A stretch of DNA of 64,000 bases from Lumbricus rubellus. Lineage: Eukaryota; Annelida; Clitellata; Crassiclitellata; Lumbricidae. The DNA lies in contig OX243815.1 in the NCBI GenBank assembly GCA_945859605.1, positions 30,288,287 to 30,352,286 on the forward strand, written 5' to 3'. A model generated the notes under the pieces. It ran no database searches. It saw nothing but the letters and a program-made list of their open reading frames with translations, and was not told the origin of the DNA. Both the position numbers and the translations under genes were made by a program. Position 1 is the first letter of the stretch, and each line of letters starts with the position of its first letter. Positions 12,775-26,712 of this stretch are shown piece after piece.

Positions 12775-14190
12775 GGGACTAACCATACACTTGTCAATGA
12801 AACTAAGATTTAAAAAGAAGCGAATGAGCAAACCGTTACTCTTGGATCTTGAGAAGTTAAAAAATTATCAGGTTGAGCAACAATATCAATTGGAAGTCCG
12901 CCACAGGTTGCCTTTCGAGGAAACCTGTGCCTGTCCCAAGCCAGGATAAAGGAGGAGGGTTCCGCGGTGGGCCTGCGACCCACCCGGGTAAAACAAATCG
13001 AGCAACAGAAACAATGCAGCAAACTCATTCTACACACAGGAGAGACGGAGTGAGAGGAGCGAACAGGCTGCCACATCAAAAAGCGAGTTGGGAAAGCAAG
13101 CGCAACATTTGGAAGATTGGAGAAGATCTGGAAAACAAGTGGATGCAGTGTAAAAGTCAAAATCCGACTGTACGAGGCAGTGGTCATGAGTACACTACTG
13201 TGTGGAGCGGAAACGTGGCCAATGACGGTGACAAACAGGAAAAGATTAGAGGCGGCGCACCACAGGTGGCTCAGAAAAATCCTGCACGTCTCTTGGCGAG
13301 ACAAAGTAAAAAACACCACCATAAGGGAAATAGCTGGTCAGGAGACCATGGAGAACACCATCGGAAAGAGAAGATTAAAATGGATGGGTCATGTGATACG
13401 CATGGATGAAGCCAGGATAGCAAAACAAGTGATGAACTGGACTCCGGAGGGAAAGCGCGGAAGAGGCAGACCAAGGAAAAACTGGACAGAAACCATCAAG
13501 GGAGATCTGAAATGCATGGACATGACATGGGACGAGGTGATTCAACTGGCGGTAGACAGGGAGGAATGGAGGAGCTGCATTGCCCGATGTGCAGAACTGC
13601 ACGCAAAGGACTGATGATGAACAGGTTTAAAGAACTGTAAGGAATAGACGAACCGAGAGCACCAGAATATGGCGATAACTGAAGAAAGCTACGTTGGGCG
13701 CTGCAAAGGCGACAATACGTAAAGAGCATCATAAGCACAAGAATTGGATCTCAAAAGACACTTTGAAGTGGATAGCCTAGATAAGAAATGCGATGCCGAA
13801 ACAAAATCACCCACGGAATACAAGCGAAGTACAGAAAAGACTATAAGCAGGAAGAGCTAGACAAACTGTGTAGTGAATTAGAAGAAAATGCGAAAAAGGC
13901 AACAGCAGACCAGTCTTCCAAACAGTGAAGTGGCTCACTGGTTCATTCGTCCATCGTACAACGGCCATTAAAGATGCCACAGGCGAGATATTTGTTGAAC
14001 CAGAGAAGGTAAATCAGATATGGAGAGAATACTGCGAGCAACTATACATTCAAGAAAGGGAAACTATTACCGTTGAAGGAAGAAATCAGGCGTGCAATAA
14101 TGAAGTCGGATTCACGAAAGGCACTACGAATTATGTTGTCGCAGAACTATTAAGATTTGGAGGAGAGATGACAGTGACCAAACTACTCGG
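12775..14190 (+). pseudogene. Rearranged LINE: linker, C-terminal and pre-RT fragments in scrambled order
   Basis: The plus strand reads KKKRMSKPLLLDLEKLKNYQ near 12820 (post-endonuclease linker). Next come YEAVVMSTLLCGAETWPMT, HHRWLRKILHVSWRDKVKN and WMGHVIRMDEARIAKQVMNW, down to GRGRPRKNWTETIKGDLKC and the stop at 13614 (thumb and C terminus). After that come VKWLTGSFVHRTTAIKDATG and EKVNQIWREYCEQLYI near 13930-14055 (the pre-RT linker). The catalytic palm is absent and the order is not that of an intact element. Confidence 0.75.
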
Positions 14191-14783
14191 TCATGGCCTA
14201 CAATTCTCAAGTATACGAACGCCGTCCTGCCACTTAATTTGCCCAGCACGGCCTGGAAAATTAAGAAGCGTCCATTCACTTCTTTTTATGCACTTTAACT
14301 TCTTTAAGCACTGCTTTCAGCTATAATAGCCAATTCCAAGTTTTATTTATATAGGCCTAGTTGTAGTTGTTCAACCACTTCCGCCTGATGCATGGCATGC
14401 CTTTCTTAAACCACAAGTCCAGGCATATATACTGTGCAGCGGCTACAGCCTTATCTGTACGATACCGTACAAAGTAAGTCCCTAAGCGCAACAAAGAACA
14501 TCAAAATCTTGCTTCATTATATAGTCCTGTGATTGTGGCAAGCGATATTTATGGCTTGTTGGGTTGTATTAAGTACTCAACTTCTCTCTCTTTTCCATAT
14601 CGTTTGTGACAAAAGCTGATTCTCTGTCATATTTATCGATACCGTACTCAAGGTACTAAAGTTTGTTTTCCAGCCATAATTTTGTGATAGAAAGCTATGT
14701 ATTTTGCATCCTTCATTTTGCTTTAATCCATGCCCGTCTTCCACTCCGTTTTCTGCGCTTTTATTTCTCTTTCATGCACCCGT

Positions 14784-14946
14784 GTCTCCACCACCACCAC
14801 CACCACCACCACCACCACCACCACCACCACCACCACCACCACCACCACCACCACCACCACCACCACCACCACCACCACCACCACCACCACCACCACCACC
14901 ACCACCACCACCACCACCACCAACACCACCACCACCACCATCATCA

Positions 14947-14978
<32 letters not shown>

Positions 14979-15000
14979 ATCATCATCGTCATCATCTGTA
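14784..15000. repeat. (CAC)n followed by (CAT/CGT)n
   Basis: About 155 bp of CAC then about 55 bp of CAT/CGT. All three frames are open on both strands. A C run is at 15207-15217 nearby. Confidence 0.95.
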
Positions 15001-15863
15001 GCATTACTGACATAGTCAACAGCCTGGACGTAGCTTTCTCCGCTGGTTCCCTAACAGTCCGCAGCCTCGCTGCACATTCCTCAACCGAACAAGAGAGAGA
15101 GCGAGCGAAAGGACTGCGCGGCCTCGTGCGGTGCATGGTCTGATCATCGAAACGTCATCGGTTCATCGATTATGACATAAAGGGAAGTCCCCAATGCCAC
15201 CCCTCCCCCCCCCCCCCACTGAGGTCGAATTATTCCCCAGGGGAAGATTCAGGATCCGTAGACATCCGGCGCAGTAGAGTACTATCGACAAGCTGCCTTT
15301 ACATAGACCCATCGACTGTCAACGTCTAATATTGACCTCGATGCATGCACGGCTTGCAGCGAAAGCAATATCTGGGTTCCTCCTCATCCACCATTGTAGT
15401 TGTCTACTGTTGTTGTGTCTGTGGTCGTCGTCTGCGGTGCATCTAGACAACGGTAATCTATTATAGATGAACGACAACAAACAAAATGTCTAGCAATCCA
15501 TTTGCTTTGTTTATATTATATGCCCACACAGTTCAAGAGCGCACTAAAGCGGCCGTTACTGATGCACTTCGATATTATAGGCTAACCAATCACATAGAGC
15601 TGTATCAGTGTGTCACACATCGTCTGTCTCTGTCACGTTCTGTCTCTATGTCTCTCTCCGTCTCTGTCACTCTCTGTCTCTATGTCTCTCTCTCCGTCTC
15701 TCTGTCTATGTTGCTATTTATTTTATCCATTTTTGCCAGCGATGCAAACAGCGCATTCTTGTATGGCACTTCAGCATGGCACCACATCATTATACCACAT
15801 TAATATACAAGTATGTACATTGTGAATGAGCGTAGATAAAAGTCCCATAAGCATTTGTGCATT

Positions 15864-16123
15864 TATGTATGTATGTATGTATGTATGTATGTATGTATGT
15901 ATGTATGTATGTATGTATGTATGTATGTATGTATGTATGCATGTTTGTATGTATGTATGTATGTATGTATGTATGTATGTATGTATGTATGTATGTATGT
16001 ATGTATGTATGTATGTATGTATGTATGTATGTATGTATGTATGTATGTATGTATGTATGTATGTATGTATGTATGTATGTATGTATGTATGTATGTATGT
16101 ATGTATGTATGTATGTATGTATG
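15864..16123. repeat. (ATGT)n microsatellite, about 260 bp
   Basis: About 64 units of ATGT with one ATGC and one TTGT variant near 15938-15946. Confidence 0.95.
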
Positions 16124-16384
16124 TCAGCACTCAGCATGTATGTATATCGTTAAGATCCTTTTATATATGTATGCATATGTGTGTGTGTGTTTGTGCGTAG
16201 TGTGCGTACATGCTTCCATTCCTTTTTTTCTTACCCAGAATATCTTTTTTACGTTCTTCTGTCTTTTTTCTCTTTCTTTCTTTCTCTTCTGGCCGATACG
16301 CTTTTGCCTCCTAAGGCTGTTCGCTCAAGCAGAATCGCTTCGTCATCTGAGTTTGCTGAAGCGCTGACAACCCCTCTCCATACA

Positions 16385-16742
16385 CTCTTCCTCCTCCCCC
16401 TACTCATCCCCACCTCCTCCATCTCATCTTCCCTTTCCTCTATTTCACCTTATTTTCTCCTCCTCCTATTCCTTCTCCTCCTATTCCTACTCCTCCTCCT
16501 CCTATTTTTACTCCTCCTCTTCCTCCTCTTCCTCCTCCTCCTCCTCTTTCTCCTCCTCCTCCTTTCCTCTTTCTACTTCTCTTCCTATTCTTACTCCTCC
16601 TCTTCCTCCTCTTCCTCTTCTTCCTCCTCCTCCTCCTCCTTTTCCTCCTTCTACTACTCCTATTCCCTCCTCCTCTTCCTCTTTTTCCTTCTATTCCTCC
16701 ACCTACTTTTCCTTCTCCTCCTCCTCCTACTTCTTCCATCCC
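16385..16742. repeat. TCC/TTCC pyrimidine tract
   Basis: About 350 bp of TCC, TTC and ATTCC mixtures. The leucine-rich and serine-rich frames are low-complexity shadows. Confidence 0.9.
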
Positions 16743-19363
16743 TTCCACATCGCAGTCTTCGCCGCCGATAACCAAACGCTCCCAGAATTCCAGTCGACTT
16801 CCCAAAACACTTTGCCGAGATTCGCTTCCGGTCGACCATAGCCCGGAACCCGTCAGTATTTTCCCCGCTGGGGGCGCTCTCCTCTGCAGATAGCCTTATC
16901 CCACTTCCGGTCAGTGAACGCAAGAAACCCCCTCCTCCAAACCACCCCTTCTCTAAAGCAGGGTCCGACCCCTCCCCCCAACCTCACCCCATCCATCCCC
17001 TATGCATCCCCTATGCATTTCGAGATTTATGTAAGCTCATTGCGTTTTAGCGTTTTAACGCCTTTGCACTTGGCTGCACTCAATTTAGACTGACCGCTAC
17101 ACTCAATATAATTCTCTGCTTCATGTTTCACTGCACAGCATTCTCATTCGGTGGCTGGTGCTTAATGTCTGGTCTGTGGTGTCGTCTGCTATTCTCTTCG
17201 TAATCGAGTCAAAGGAACCTGGCGGTCGTCGTTGCTTCGATTTCTTATATTGTTGTTGTGTGCGTGGCATGAAAACGGCATCAGTTAAATTGTGTTCCCG
17301 AAATGTTATTACTCAACGGTGGACGCCTTAAAAAGTGGATCACCGGCCACTGTCGTTATACTCCGACATTCTTTTAATGCCATTGCTACACCCGCGCTGT
17401 CGCTAGTTTTAGACTTAGGGACAATGGTACATACTATAGCCTACATACATGAAAGCTGTGTCCTGAAAAGCACATGTTCTGATTGCTTTCAGTCGTTTTA
17501 TTGTAACCTGCTGTGTCATTTATTTATGTTATGCTATCACTTCCATATCGGTTTGTTGTGTTATTTATTTGGCCAGACTTTTGTCTGCCTTGTTTGTTGA
17601 ACCACTGTTATTGATATTTGCTGCATGTGTGCAGCTGTCCTAATTGTCATTAACGATATAATATATATTATACAGCGTGTGTGCGTGCGTGTTTGTGTGT
17701 GCATATAACGTATATAATCTTGTCATTGCTATGCAATTTTCAATGTCATGTCTTAAATCATATCGTATGTGAAAATGTATAGAGCGCCTATGGCAGCAAA
17801 GACTATTCAACGGCGCTTTCAGAACAGAAACCCCTGTATATACATATATATATATATACATGTCATATATGCATATATGTGTATATATATATATATATTT
17901 AAATTACGAACTTAACCCGTAGGAAGGACGATCCATGTGAAAGGACGTATATATAATGATCACAACAAGTGACCGGTTTCGAGTCAAGGCCGCCAAACAC
18001 GATGAAAAAAGGTCAAACGGTCGGTATACAGTGCAAGGACGAACAGACACTGTAGAGAGTGGCTCAAGCATAAATCGTAGAGATATTTTTTGGGTAAATA
18101 CCAAGTTGATATTTTCGAGACCATGGCTGGAAGACGATCTTATATTGAATCGTAATTATATCTGTCAGTGGCAGTGATATTAGATCTGCTGCCACAATTT
18201 TAATCGATGGCACAGAATCTGATTCTGTTTGCATTTGCCCCACACGAAATGTAAAATCTGATTTTGGAATCTAAATGTTCATTTTATGAAGCGAATATTC
18301 AAAGCTGCTACAAGATGGAACCCCATACTTACAAACTGTACGATGTTTTACTCTGTATATAAAACGTCCATCAAACCGTCATGTAGCATTACTATTATTT
18401 AGCCTGTCCAGCCATCATTTAACGTGACAAACTTTCATTTAGCAGGTTCATCGTTTAGCATGACAATTTGACAAAATATCATTTAGCATGACTGAATATA
18501 ATTCATCCTTACTAAAGACATTGCAAAGTGTTATAAAGTCAAAGACATAATATACCCATTAATACATTAATACGCCAATTAATATCGGGTCCGAAATTTC
18601 TCGATCCCATCACGAAAGCAATTCCAGGCGGTGTGTTACTCTGTATGCCTGTCACGCCTTTGCCTCCTTTGCGGCTGTTGTTATTATGGGCTATCGTATC
18701 GAGCGCTGCACCAGTTTTTCCATCATGCTCTAGGAAATGGAGCGGTCACGTGACAACGGCTATGTCCGGCTTATGACTGACAACACGTGATCGACGGTCA
18801 AGGTCATCCTGGCGAAGCCTGCAGTGTGATTAGCAAAGGTCATCATCTGCCAGTCTGTGCTAAGTCTGCCTGTGTTCGTCTCTGTCTTTGTCCTTTTGTG
18901 TATCACCGCATGTATCTGTGTTTGTCCTTCCGCGTGCTATTCAACTCCGTCTGTAATCCACTCTCTCACTCTGGTCTCTTTATTAGTGTCTACCTCTCTC
19001 CTTCCCTTGTTCGCTGTCTACTCACTCTCTCTATGTCCCTGTTTGCCTGCGTGTCTGCCTGTATGTATCTGTATCTGTATCTGTCTCCGGTTCTTCTTCT
19101 GCTATGCGCTCGTCATCCTACAAAGTATCTGTTCCAGTGCATAACGTTCTCCACGAAGGAAGGTCACCACAACCAAGGTCACCACCACCACCAGCACCAC
19201 CAGTTCCACCACCAACCAACGACTGGTGGAGGAGATAGGTGGTAAATAATTGACTGAAGGAATGCAACAAAAGGACGAATTAATGACCCTTCTGTTCCTC
19301 TTGTTTCAGCGAAGTCGACTCCATTTGACCGAATCGATTTCTCACGTGACTTCGGTCAAATAG
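16743..19363. other. No gene supported; unique sequence
   Basis: Contains a degenerate iteration of TCATTTAGCATGACA at 18378-18495 (five to six copies) and short TA/CA runs near 17650-17900. Open frames are short and unremarkable. Confidence 0.5.
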
Positions 19364-19560
19364 AGTTCCATCCATCCAACCATCCATCTATCCATCCATC
19401 TATCCATCCCATTAATCCAATCGTTCGTCCATTCATCCACCCATCCCATCGCATCCTATATAATATCTATCTATCCTTCCATTTGTTCATCCACCCATCC
19501 ATCCATCCATTTATCCATACGTTCATGCGCCCGTCCATTCATTCATCCTTACATTTATTC
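19364..19560. repeat. (ATCC)n-derived degenerate tract
   Basis: ATCCATCC and ATTCATCC variants over about 200 bp. Confidence 0.9.
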
Positions 19561-19599
19561 ATGTGTGTATGGATGGATGGATACATACATGTAGATACC

Positions 19600-19868
19600 T
19601 ACCTAACTACCTACCTACCTACCTACATATACATACATAATACATAATACATACATACATGTACATAAATACATGCATACATACATACATACATACATAC
19701 ATACATACATACATACATACATACATACATACATACATACATACATACATACATACATACATACATACATACATACATACATACATACATACATACATAC
19801 ATACATACATACATACATACATACATACATACATACATACATACATACATACATACATACATACATAG
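19600..19868. repeat. (ACAT)n microsatellite, about 200 bp pure
   Basis: Preceded by CTAC units and imperfect ACATA, then pure ACAT from 19676 to 19864. It is the complement of the ATGT array 3.6 kb to the left. Confidence 0.95.
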
Positions 19869-19869
19869 A

Positions 19870-21387
19870 TAGTACATACATAGTACATACATACAAATAT
19901 TATTTTTCCTTATTTTTGTCTGATATTCTTTGAGTTTTCACCGTGCTTTCAAGGATTCAACGAACTGATGTCATTATTTAATTGTTCGTCATCATTTAAG
20001 AAATACATGTAGACTAGTAGGTCTCTACAAAAAACGAAATTTATAAGCATTATTTTCTAATAAACTATTTAAGCCTAAATAAGTAACAACTTTAAGTAGC
20101 CTACAACATATAATTTACTACACACCTGCGGTCTTTTCTTCTGATTAGATTTTAGCTGCATTATGTAGATCAGCATGAACCTATGCGGCTTTATGTTTAC
20201 AATTTAAATTTGAGAAGGTTTCAATACCTTTAATTTTCTCAATTTCTTACTAAACCGAAGTAATAATAAGAAATAGACTACCAGTAACTGCTGTAGATAA
20301 ATGTCACTTATAGGCCTAAATAATTTTTGGCCTACTAAGGAAGTTGTGCTATTTGTCGATTAAGACCAAATTGCATACACGAAGTTTTTAAATTTAAAAT
20401 AGGCCTACAGTGTAAAAAGTAAAATAATTTTCCGTAGGCCTATGTTTTTGTAGCCTTTCAGTTTTTTATTTTTTAGAATAAAACGACGTTTTCCCGTTTA
20501 AAAAAATTACGTTTCCATCTTTTCTACATCTGGGATTTGCATAATGAGCCAATGTAGAATATGATGCAGTGCGAACAAAAGTTCCTAAACAAACTGCACT
20601 GCTATGCTCATATGACAATACCAATAACGCAGCAATGGAAAAAATATTCGATTTTATCATTAATTTGCACAGAATTCGTTCCTTGTATAAACATTCGACG
20701 GACGCAGGTTCTGGCTTCTATCGTTAGCTATTCTAGGAACGGAAATCCCGCGATCAATCAAGATGTCGGACTTCTGCTAATGGCGAAACAAACAAATCGC
20801 GCGTCAGGATATTTATTTGGCCGCAGACTGTGCGGCACATTATCGCGAGATTGGTTGGAAGGGAGGAACCTTTCGAAGGCAAGCAGATGACCAGTGCTGC
20901 GAACATTACGCGAGAGCAATATTCCCAGACTTTTGTATACGATATTTCCGGAAATATTGAGACGCAGCTCGCCGGAGGAGACATTGACCTTGTCCCACGC
21001 GCCATTGTGCATTCTATATTAAACAGACCGAGTTTATAGAAAACCAATATCTGCTTAGAGGTTGAATCGTCTGAGGTTAAAGGGTTAGAATTGAGTTATG
21101 TGCTGCTGCCATCCAGGCTCCATACACTGTCATACAGTGATTGCAGATGAGACGAGGACAGTCCAGCTAAAGTTTGATGCAAAACGGACGCATGACCATT
21201 GACCACCGTGCACTATCCCCCCTGCTCTGGCAATCCTCCAACCCCCAAACAGTGCTCGAACGAATGAAAACAAAAATCGTGAAGAAATTTTCTTTGCTTT
21301 GGATGATATCAAGATCATTGCGCGTGCGAATGTTGTGGCTGAATGACAGTCAAAGTCTCAAAGGATCGATAACGATCAGCAGCGTTG
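19870..21387. other. No gene supported; AT-rich, with a CpG-richer block at 20750-21040
   Basis: The block 20750-21040 is open in one plus and two minus frames, none with a recognised domain. It might be a conserved noncoding element or a lone exon; I cannot tell. Confidence 0.4.
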
Positions 21388-21399
21388 TGTTGTTGTTGC

Positions 21400-21441
<42 letters not shown>

Positions 21442-21442
21442 C
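21388..21442. repeat. (TTG)n microsatellite
   Basis: About 17 TTG units. Confidence 0.95.
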
Positions 21443-21559
21443 AGGACCCTGGAAATTTCCGATTTCTTGATGCAAACATATTTCGTTCAACTGTCTTTCG
21501 ATGTTGAACTTCTGCGTAACTTAACAGGGTTTTAAAGAAGCTATAAATTATGCTGATCT

Positions 21560-21840
21560 CTGCAGATGTTCCGCTGCTCTCTCCGCTCAGCTGCGCAAGC
21601 GGAACTTATTGTTCCACGCCCTCGGACTGCAATCAGGCAGCGCCGTGCTTTCTCCGTGGCTGGCCCTGCGACCTGGAATGAGCTCCCTGTTATCCTTCGT
21701 CAAATACCTATTAGCCTTTCTACTTCTACTTCATTTCTTTCTCTTCTCAAAACTGTCTTATTCGACCGGGGTTGGACTGGGAGCGCTCCTGAGTAGTAAC
21801 CTTGAAGGAGCGCTATATCAAATTCTCAGTAAATAAATAA
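21560..21840 (+). mobile_element. CR1/L2-like LINE C-terminal fragment
   Basis: The frame reads RSAAQAELIVPRPRTAIRQR, RAFSVAGPATWNELPVILRQ and LLKTVLFDRG, matching the conserved C-terminal tail (R.FS.A.P..WN.LP...R......LKT.LF) of CR1/L2 elements. The 3' side ends in AAATAAATAAATA. Confidence 0.8.
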
Positions 21841-22884
21841 ATATAATATTGACATTTGAAAACAATTTGGATCGGTTTTACATACTAATTAAACCGTGAA
21901 AAACCATTATGTAGGCCTACCCCAGCCTATCTTCCACAATGTTGACCTGATATAGGCTACTTCAGGCCTGGAGTTCGCATTTTACACACGACAGCCCACA
22001 GTGTTTAAAGATAGAGTAAACTAGTCTTTAAACGTCAGTATATGGTGGAATTTTTCAGCGGTAGGCTGTAGCCTGCGCCTTGCAAAGCCCTTTTTGATGA
22101 CGTTGGTAAGCTCGACAACTCCATCCATCATTCATATAATTTCATATTAAAACGCCATCCATTATAGCCTTTATAGGCGATGAAAATTCCAATATATGTC
22201 ATAAATTACCTTTATATGAATTATTGTCCCTGAATTAAAATGGTTGATAGCGGCTGAACGATATTGGTTAGCCTATGTTTGACGACTGGGAAAAAGTAGC
22301 CTAAACCTTTCTAAGCTTTGACCAAAGCACACATGCTGGAATGTCGTTTTTAAACCCCGATAACCTCCGTTCGTTCAAATATATAAACTTTTACTGGTCA
22401 GAATGCAATGGATCGTTTAGGCAAGACAGATCTCGTTGTGATATCGATAGATTTGACTACGTAGTAATTCTGCCCAGCACTTCCAAACTGCGAAGTGTGT
22501 CCAGATCAAAACAAAAGGTGCAAAAGCGGCATGATTCTGTGTGACTACCCATATATATGTTTGGGCTGTAACTTGTATAGGCCTACAAAGCCCGCTTTGT
22601 CCATTATAAGGTGATACCTCTGTTTGCAGGTTTGGGTTAGAAATTAAATCAATGGCACATTTCGCAAAGCACAAATCGTCAAATTCGTTGTGCGAAGTAT
22701 AAGCTGTTTGAAATTGGCAACAGTCCATGCATGCAGCCACTGTATAACAAGCCACCGTTCAATGCGAATGAAATCCGTTCAGCAACGTTAAGACCTCGAA
22801 GCCGAAATGGGATTCAAATGACGGCGATCGGCTTTGTGGTAGCTAAGCCGTCGCAGCTGGTTCCCCTCTATAGACACTCCTAAC

Positions 22885-23047
22885 AGTCTATGGCTAATTC
22901 TGCAGCTAGTCGATGGCTAATTCTGCAGCCAGTCTATGGCTAATTCTGCAGTCATACTATGGCTAATTCTGCAGTCATACTATGGCTTATTCTGCAGCCA
23001 GTCTATGGCTAATTCTGCAGCCAGTCTATGGCTAATTCTGCAGCCAG
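22885..23047. repeat. 22-23-bp tandem repeat TCTATGGCTAATTCTGCAGCCAG
   Basis: Seven copies. Variants replace GCCAG with TCATAC or GCTAGT, and the unit carries a PstI-type CTGCAG. Confidence 0.9.
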
Positions 23048-23804
23048 ACGTGGGATTTTCAGTGACGCGGCGGATCGATCGTCATCAATCGATACTCCAG
23101 CGCTTGTCCGTATACATAGGCCTACATACATCGCTGTAGCAGATCAATAGCTACTGATGTCAGCTCCTCCTACCATAAACCCTTCTCTCCTCATCGTCCT
23201 CCTTCTGTTCGCCCGTCCTTCCTCTGGGATGCATGGTGTTTCTCGCACTAAGCCTAAGCTTATACCGTAAACAGACGAAATTTCGCTCGACAAAGAAATG
23301 CGTTTAGACGTTTCTTATGCTGTTTAACGACACTGCCATTTCAGAGATGATTACTGTCGCCCCCTCATTTATCCAGGCTTGGGACTGGCACTCGAAGAGT
23401 ACAACCAGTGGCGAAGTTAGCATTTTGACGCGCCATCAAAGCCATGCTAACGAATGGCGTTTGGGAGCAAAAAAAACCCATCCCCACCACCCCCACAACC
23501 CTGACGCCGAAAGTGTTGTAGCCTATTTTCTTGAGCGCTGTGTCGATGTCTTGTGCTGCTCGTTTGGCGACGATTGAGACGATGGAATCGTCGGCAAATA
23601 GATTTTCCCGACGATATAACATTATCGTTGAGTTGAGTTGAATGAGGGCAAATTATTGTTGCCCCCATAATTTCATTTCGACGATCCGTTTCCATGCTCC
23701 GAAGCATCACATCGCATTCTCTTCTATTCAATCTGATCCTTTAGAAAGTTTAGACGATACAATAGCCTACTTGAATAATTGAATCAATCATCCACTATAC
23801 AAAT

Positions 23805-23905
23805 GTACGTGTGTTATCTGTGCTATCTGTGTTATCTGTGTTATCTGTGCCTATCTGTGTTATCTGTGCCATCGGCAGCCATCCGTGTTATCTGTGTATA
23901 TATAT
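23805..23905. repeat. Tandem GTGTTATCTGT units
   Basis: Six to seven 10-12-bp units, then TATA. Confidence 0.8.
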
Positions 23906-24232
23906 ACTGTTCATGGTTATCTGCTATTGTGAGAAAAATGTCATGCAGTATAGATCGGCCTTTTGCTTCCTCCTCACCTTGCTACTCTGTGAATAATGCT
24001 TTGTTCACTACTTTAATCCATTTGCCTGCTTACTTATAAATGCCTTCTACTTATAAACCTACCTGTCGTTCTGTTTACCGTTATCTATTATAGGTCTACT
24101 ATACACAATAATTATCTCTGCCTATAGTGTCTGCCTATAGTTGATCTATTCGAGTCTATCAAATAGATCTGTCTGTCAAGTATAGTCTCTGTGAACTGCT
24201 CATATCGCTTTCGTTAATAGCCTTAATATTAA

Positions 24233-24495
24233 CAAAGTAGCAACTACTACTAATAGACCTCTCCCCATCTAGTTTACTATTCTATCTATTCCATCGTTTT
24301 CTATATAGCGTCGTTACATACAATGCAAATGAACAGTAATATTCAAACGAAGCTGTATTCAGAAATTGCAATCTATTGGAAGACCCATGAAGACACAAAG
24401 TAGCAACTACTACTAATAGACCTCTCCCCATCTAGTTTAATATTCTATCTATTCCATCGTTTTCTATATAGCGTCGTTACATACAATGCAAATTG
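24233..24495. repeat. Direct duplication of about 95 bp separated by 70 bp
   Basis: AAAGTAGCAACTACTACTAA through GCGTCGTTACATACAATGCA occurs at 24233-24327 and again at 24398-24490, differing at about one position (TTTACT against TTTAAT). Confidence 0.9.
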
Positions 24496-24949
24496 TATTT
24501 GTGAACCTGGTTGAATCAGGAGGAGCAAGACTCAGGGTATAATATTATGCTGGACAAGTTCTTTGAAACGAATTGAATACCAGATTCCATCTAACCGCCG
24601 GAATCGGTGTCAGGCATTCTCTGTAACCAGGGCATATCCAGGGCAGTAATAAAGTAACAAGTATTACATCGGGCGTTTTATTTCGCCGATAAATTCTCGA
24701 CCGGGCAAAAATCCTGGCAGCCTTGTGATAGAAAAACGACCAAGGTAAAGACATTTTACCAGGGCATTTGTCCTGTTGTTTCGTCGCTGCTATAACCGCG
24801 TATATGCCCATGTAAGGGGGTTGGAGCCAAAATATTTAAATCGTGGATTTGCTTATCTCTCCAGAATTTCTATGGGCGTTTGATGGGATTCACATCCATG
24901 TAGACTCCCGTACGGATCCAATATTTCAATTTAATCTTTTGAGCGCTTG

Positions 24950-25130
24950 TTATTGCGCCCCTTCAAGATTACTACACAGAGGCGATCCCGACTACTAGAG
25001 CAGCGCGGACACTGAACGGAGTTTCATGCCGAAGCACATGAGCAATTGTGAGTAAAGGACTTGCTCAGGGTCTCTAAGCGGCGGCTTGAGGCGGATTCAA
25101 GCCCGCAACCTTCCGGCTCCAAGGCACCGA
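24950..25130 (-). repeat. tRNA-like SINE, family A, copy 2
   Basis: Shares GCGCCCCTTCAAG, GAGTTTCA.GCCGAAGC, GAGCAATTGTGAGT and CCTTCCGGCTCCAAGGCA with the copies at 5592 and 33688. Its B box has decayed to GGCTTGAATCC. Confidence 0.65.
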
Positions 25131-25534
25131 GCATGCCTCTACACAACCATGCCTCACATTTTGGTCACGATTGAGCCCCACGTAGGCACTCTTGCAGAGT
25201 CTGAATAGTAGAATCAAAACAATTTGCATGTATGCCATACTGCAGCGGCCGAATTGGTAATGGGCCTACTACAAACAGAAGCTGTAGCCGTTCCACTTAG
25301 CGCTGGTTGTCCGCATTGTATGCGTTTTTTTATGTCACATCGATAGAGCATTAGACCGAAGAATGTTGCAGTTGCATCAACAATTATTGTGTTTTCATTC
25401 ATAGCAGTTACGGACGCTGCTCCGGTTATTGCAAGTTTATTCGCGTTATATTATGTTCCAGGCAGGCGATGGAGGATTGGCGACCTTTGTTCCATAAGTA
25501 TTTTCATTATAGTCATTGTTATTCCAATCATTAT

Positions 25535-26110
<576 letters not shown>

Positions 26111-26621
26111 AGAGATCGTCATCATTGATATTATTATTGCTAATATCGTTTATTCTTTCTATTTTTTTATTATGTATATTATTTATTATCATTGTCATCA
26201 TCACTTTTACAATAATTGGTTATCCATGTTTCTATATTATCAATAGCACAGATCAATTCCAGATCTTACCCGATGGATGTCGGGTTTCTTCACCGAGTGT
26301 TTCTTCTTCCCTTGCCTCCTCCTTCTCTTCCAAACGACGACTTCTCTTCCACTGACCGTGGTAACGTTCGGTTGCTGGGACTCGCTCTCTGCTTCATGGC
26401 GCATGTCCAGCTCCATGCCACGCCCACTGCTCCACATTAGGCCACGCCCATTAAGACCGTCTCACTTACGGCGTGCATCTATGTGTCTTTGTGTATCTAT
26501 GTTTTTCTACGTATCGACGATGCACAACGACCCTGAGTGAGGCAAAAACTTGAATAATTGATCCGCGTTCCTGTATCGATTGATTTTCAACAGCGGTGCA
26601 GCTGACCAGAGGGAAGACAGG

Positions 26622-26712
26622 GACGGACGGACGGACGGACGGAGGAAGGGAAGGCATGGGTGGAGAGGGATCCCCGGGACGGACGGACGGAAGCACGGAG
26701 GGAAGGACGGAA
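26622..26712. repeat. (GGAC)n and related GGAAGG repeats
   Basis: Short GGAC arrays at 26623-26642 and 26678-26692 in a purine-rich stretch. Confidence 0.85.

Noticed and set aside
12650..13614. Apparent host genes in three overlapping frames
   Set aside because: The sequence matches LINE linker and C-terminal motifs; it is a rearranged retrotransposon fragment.
14663..15143. Polyhistidine, polyproline and polythreonine frames
   Set aside because: All frames are open because of (CAC)n. No evidence of a gene.
22885..23905. CRISPR-like arrays
   Set aside because: Direct tandem repeats without regular unique spacers, in a eukaryotic genome.
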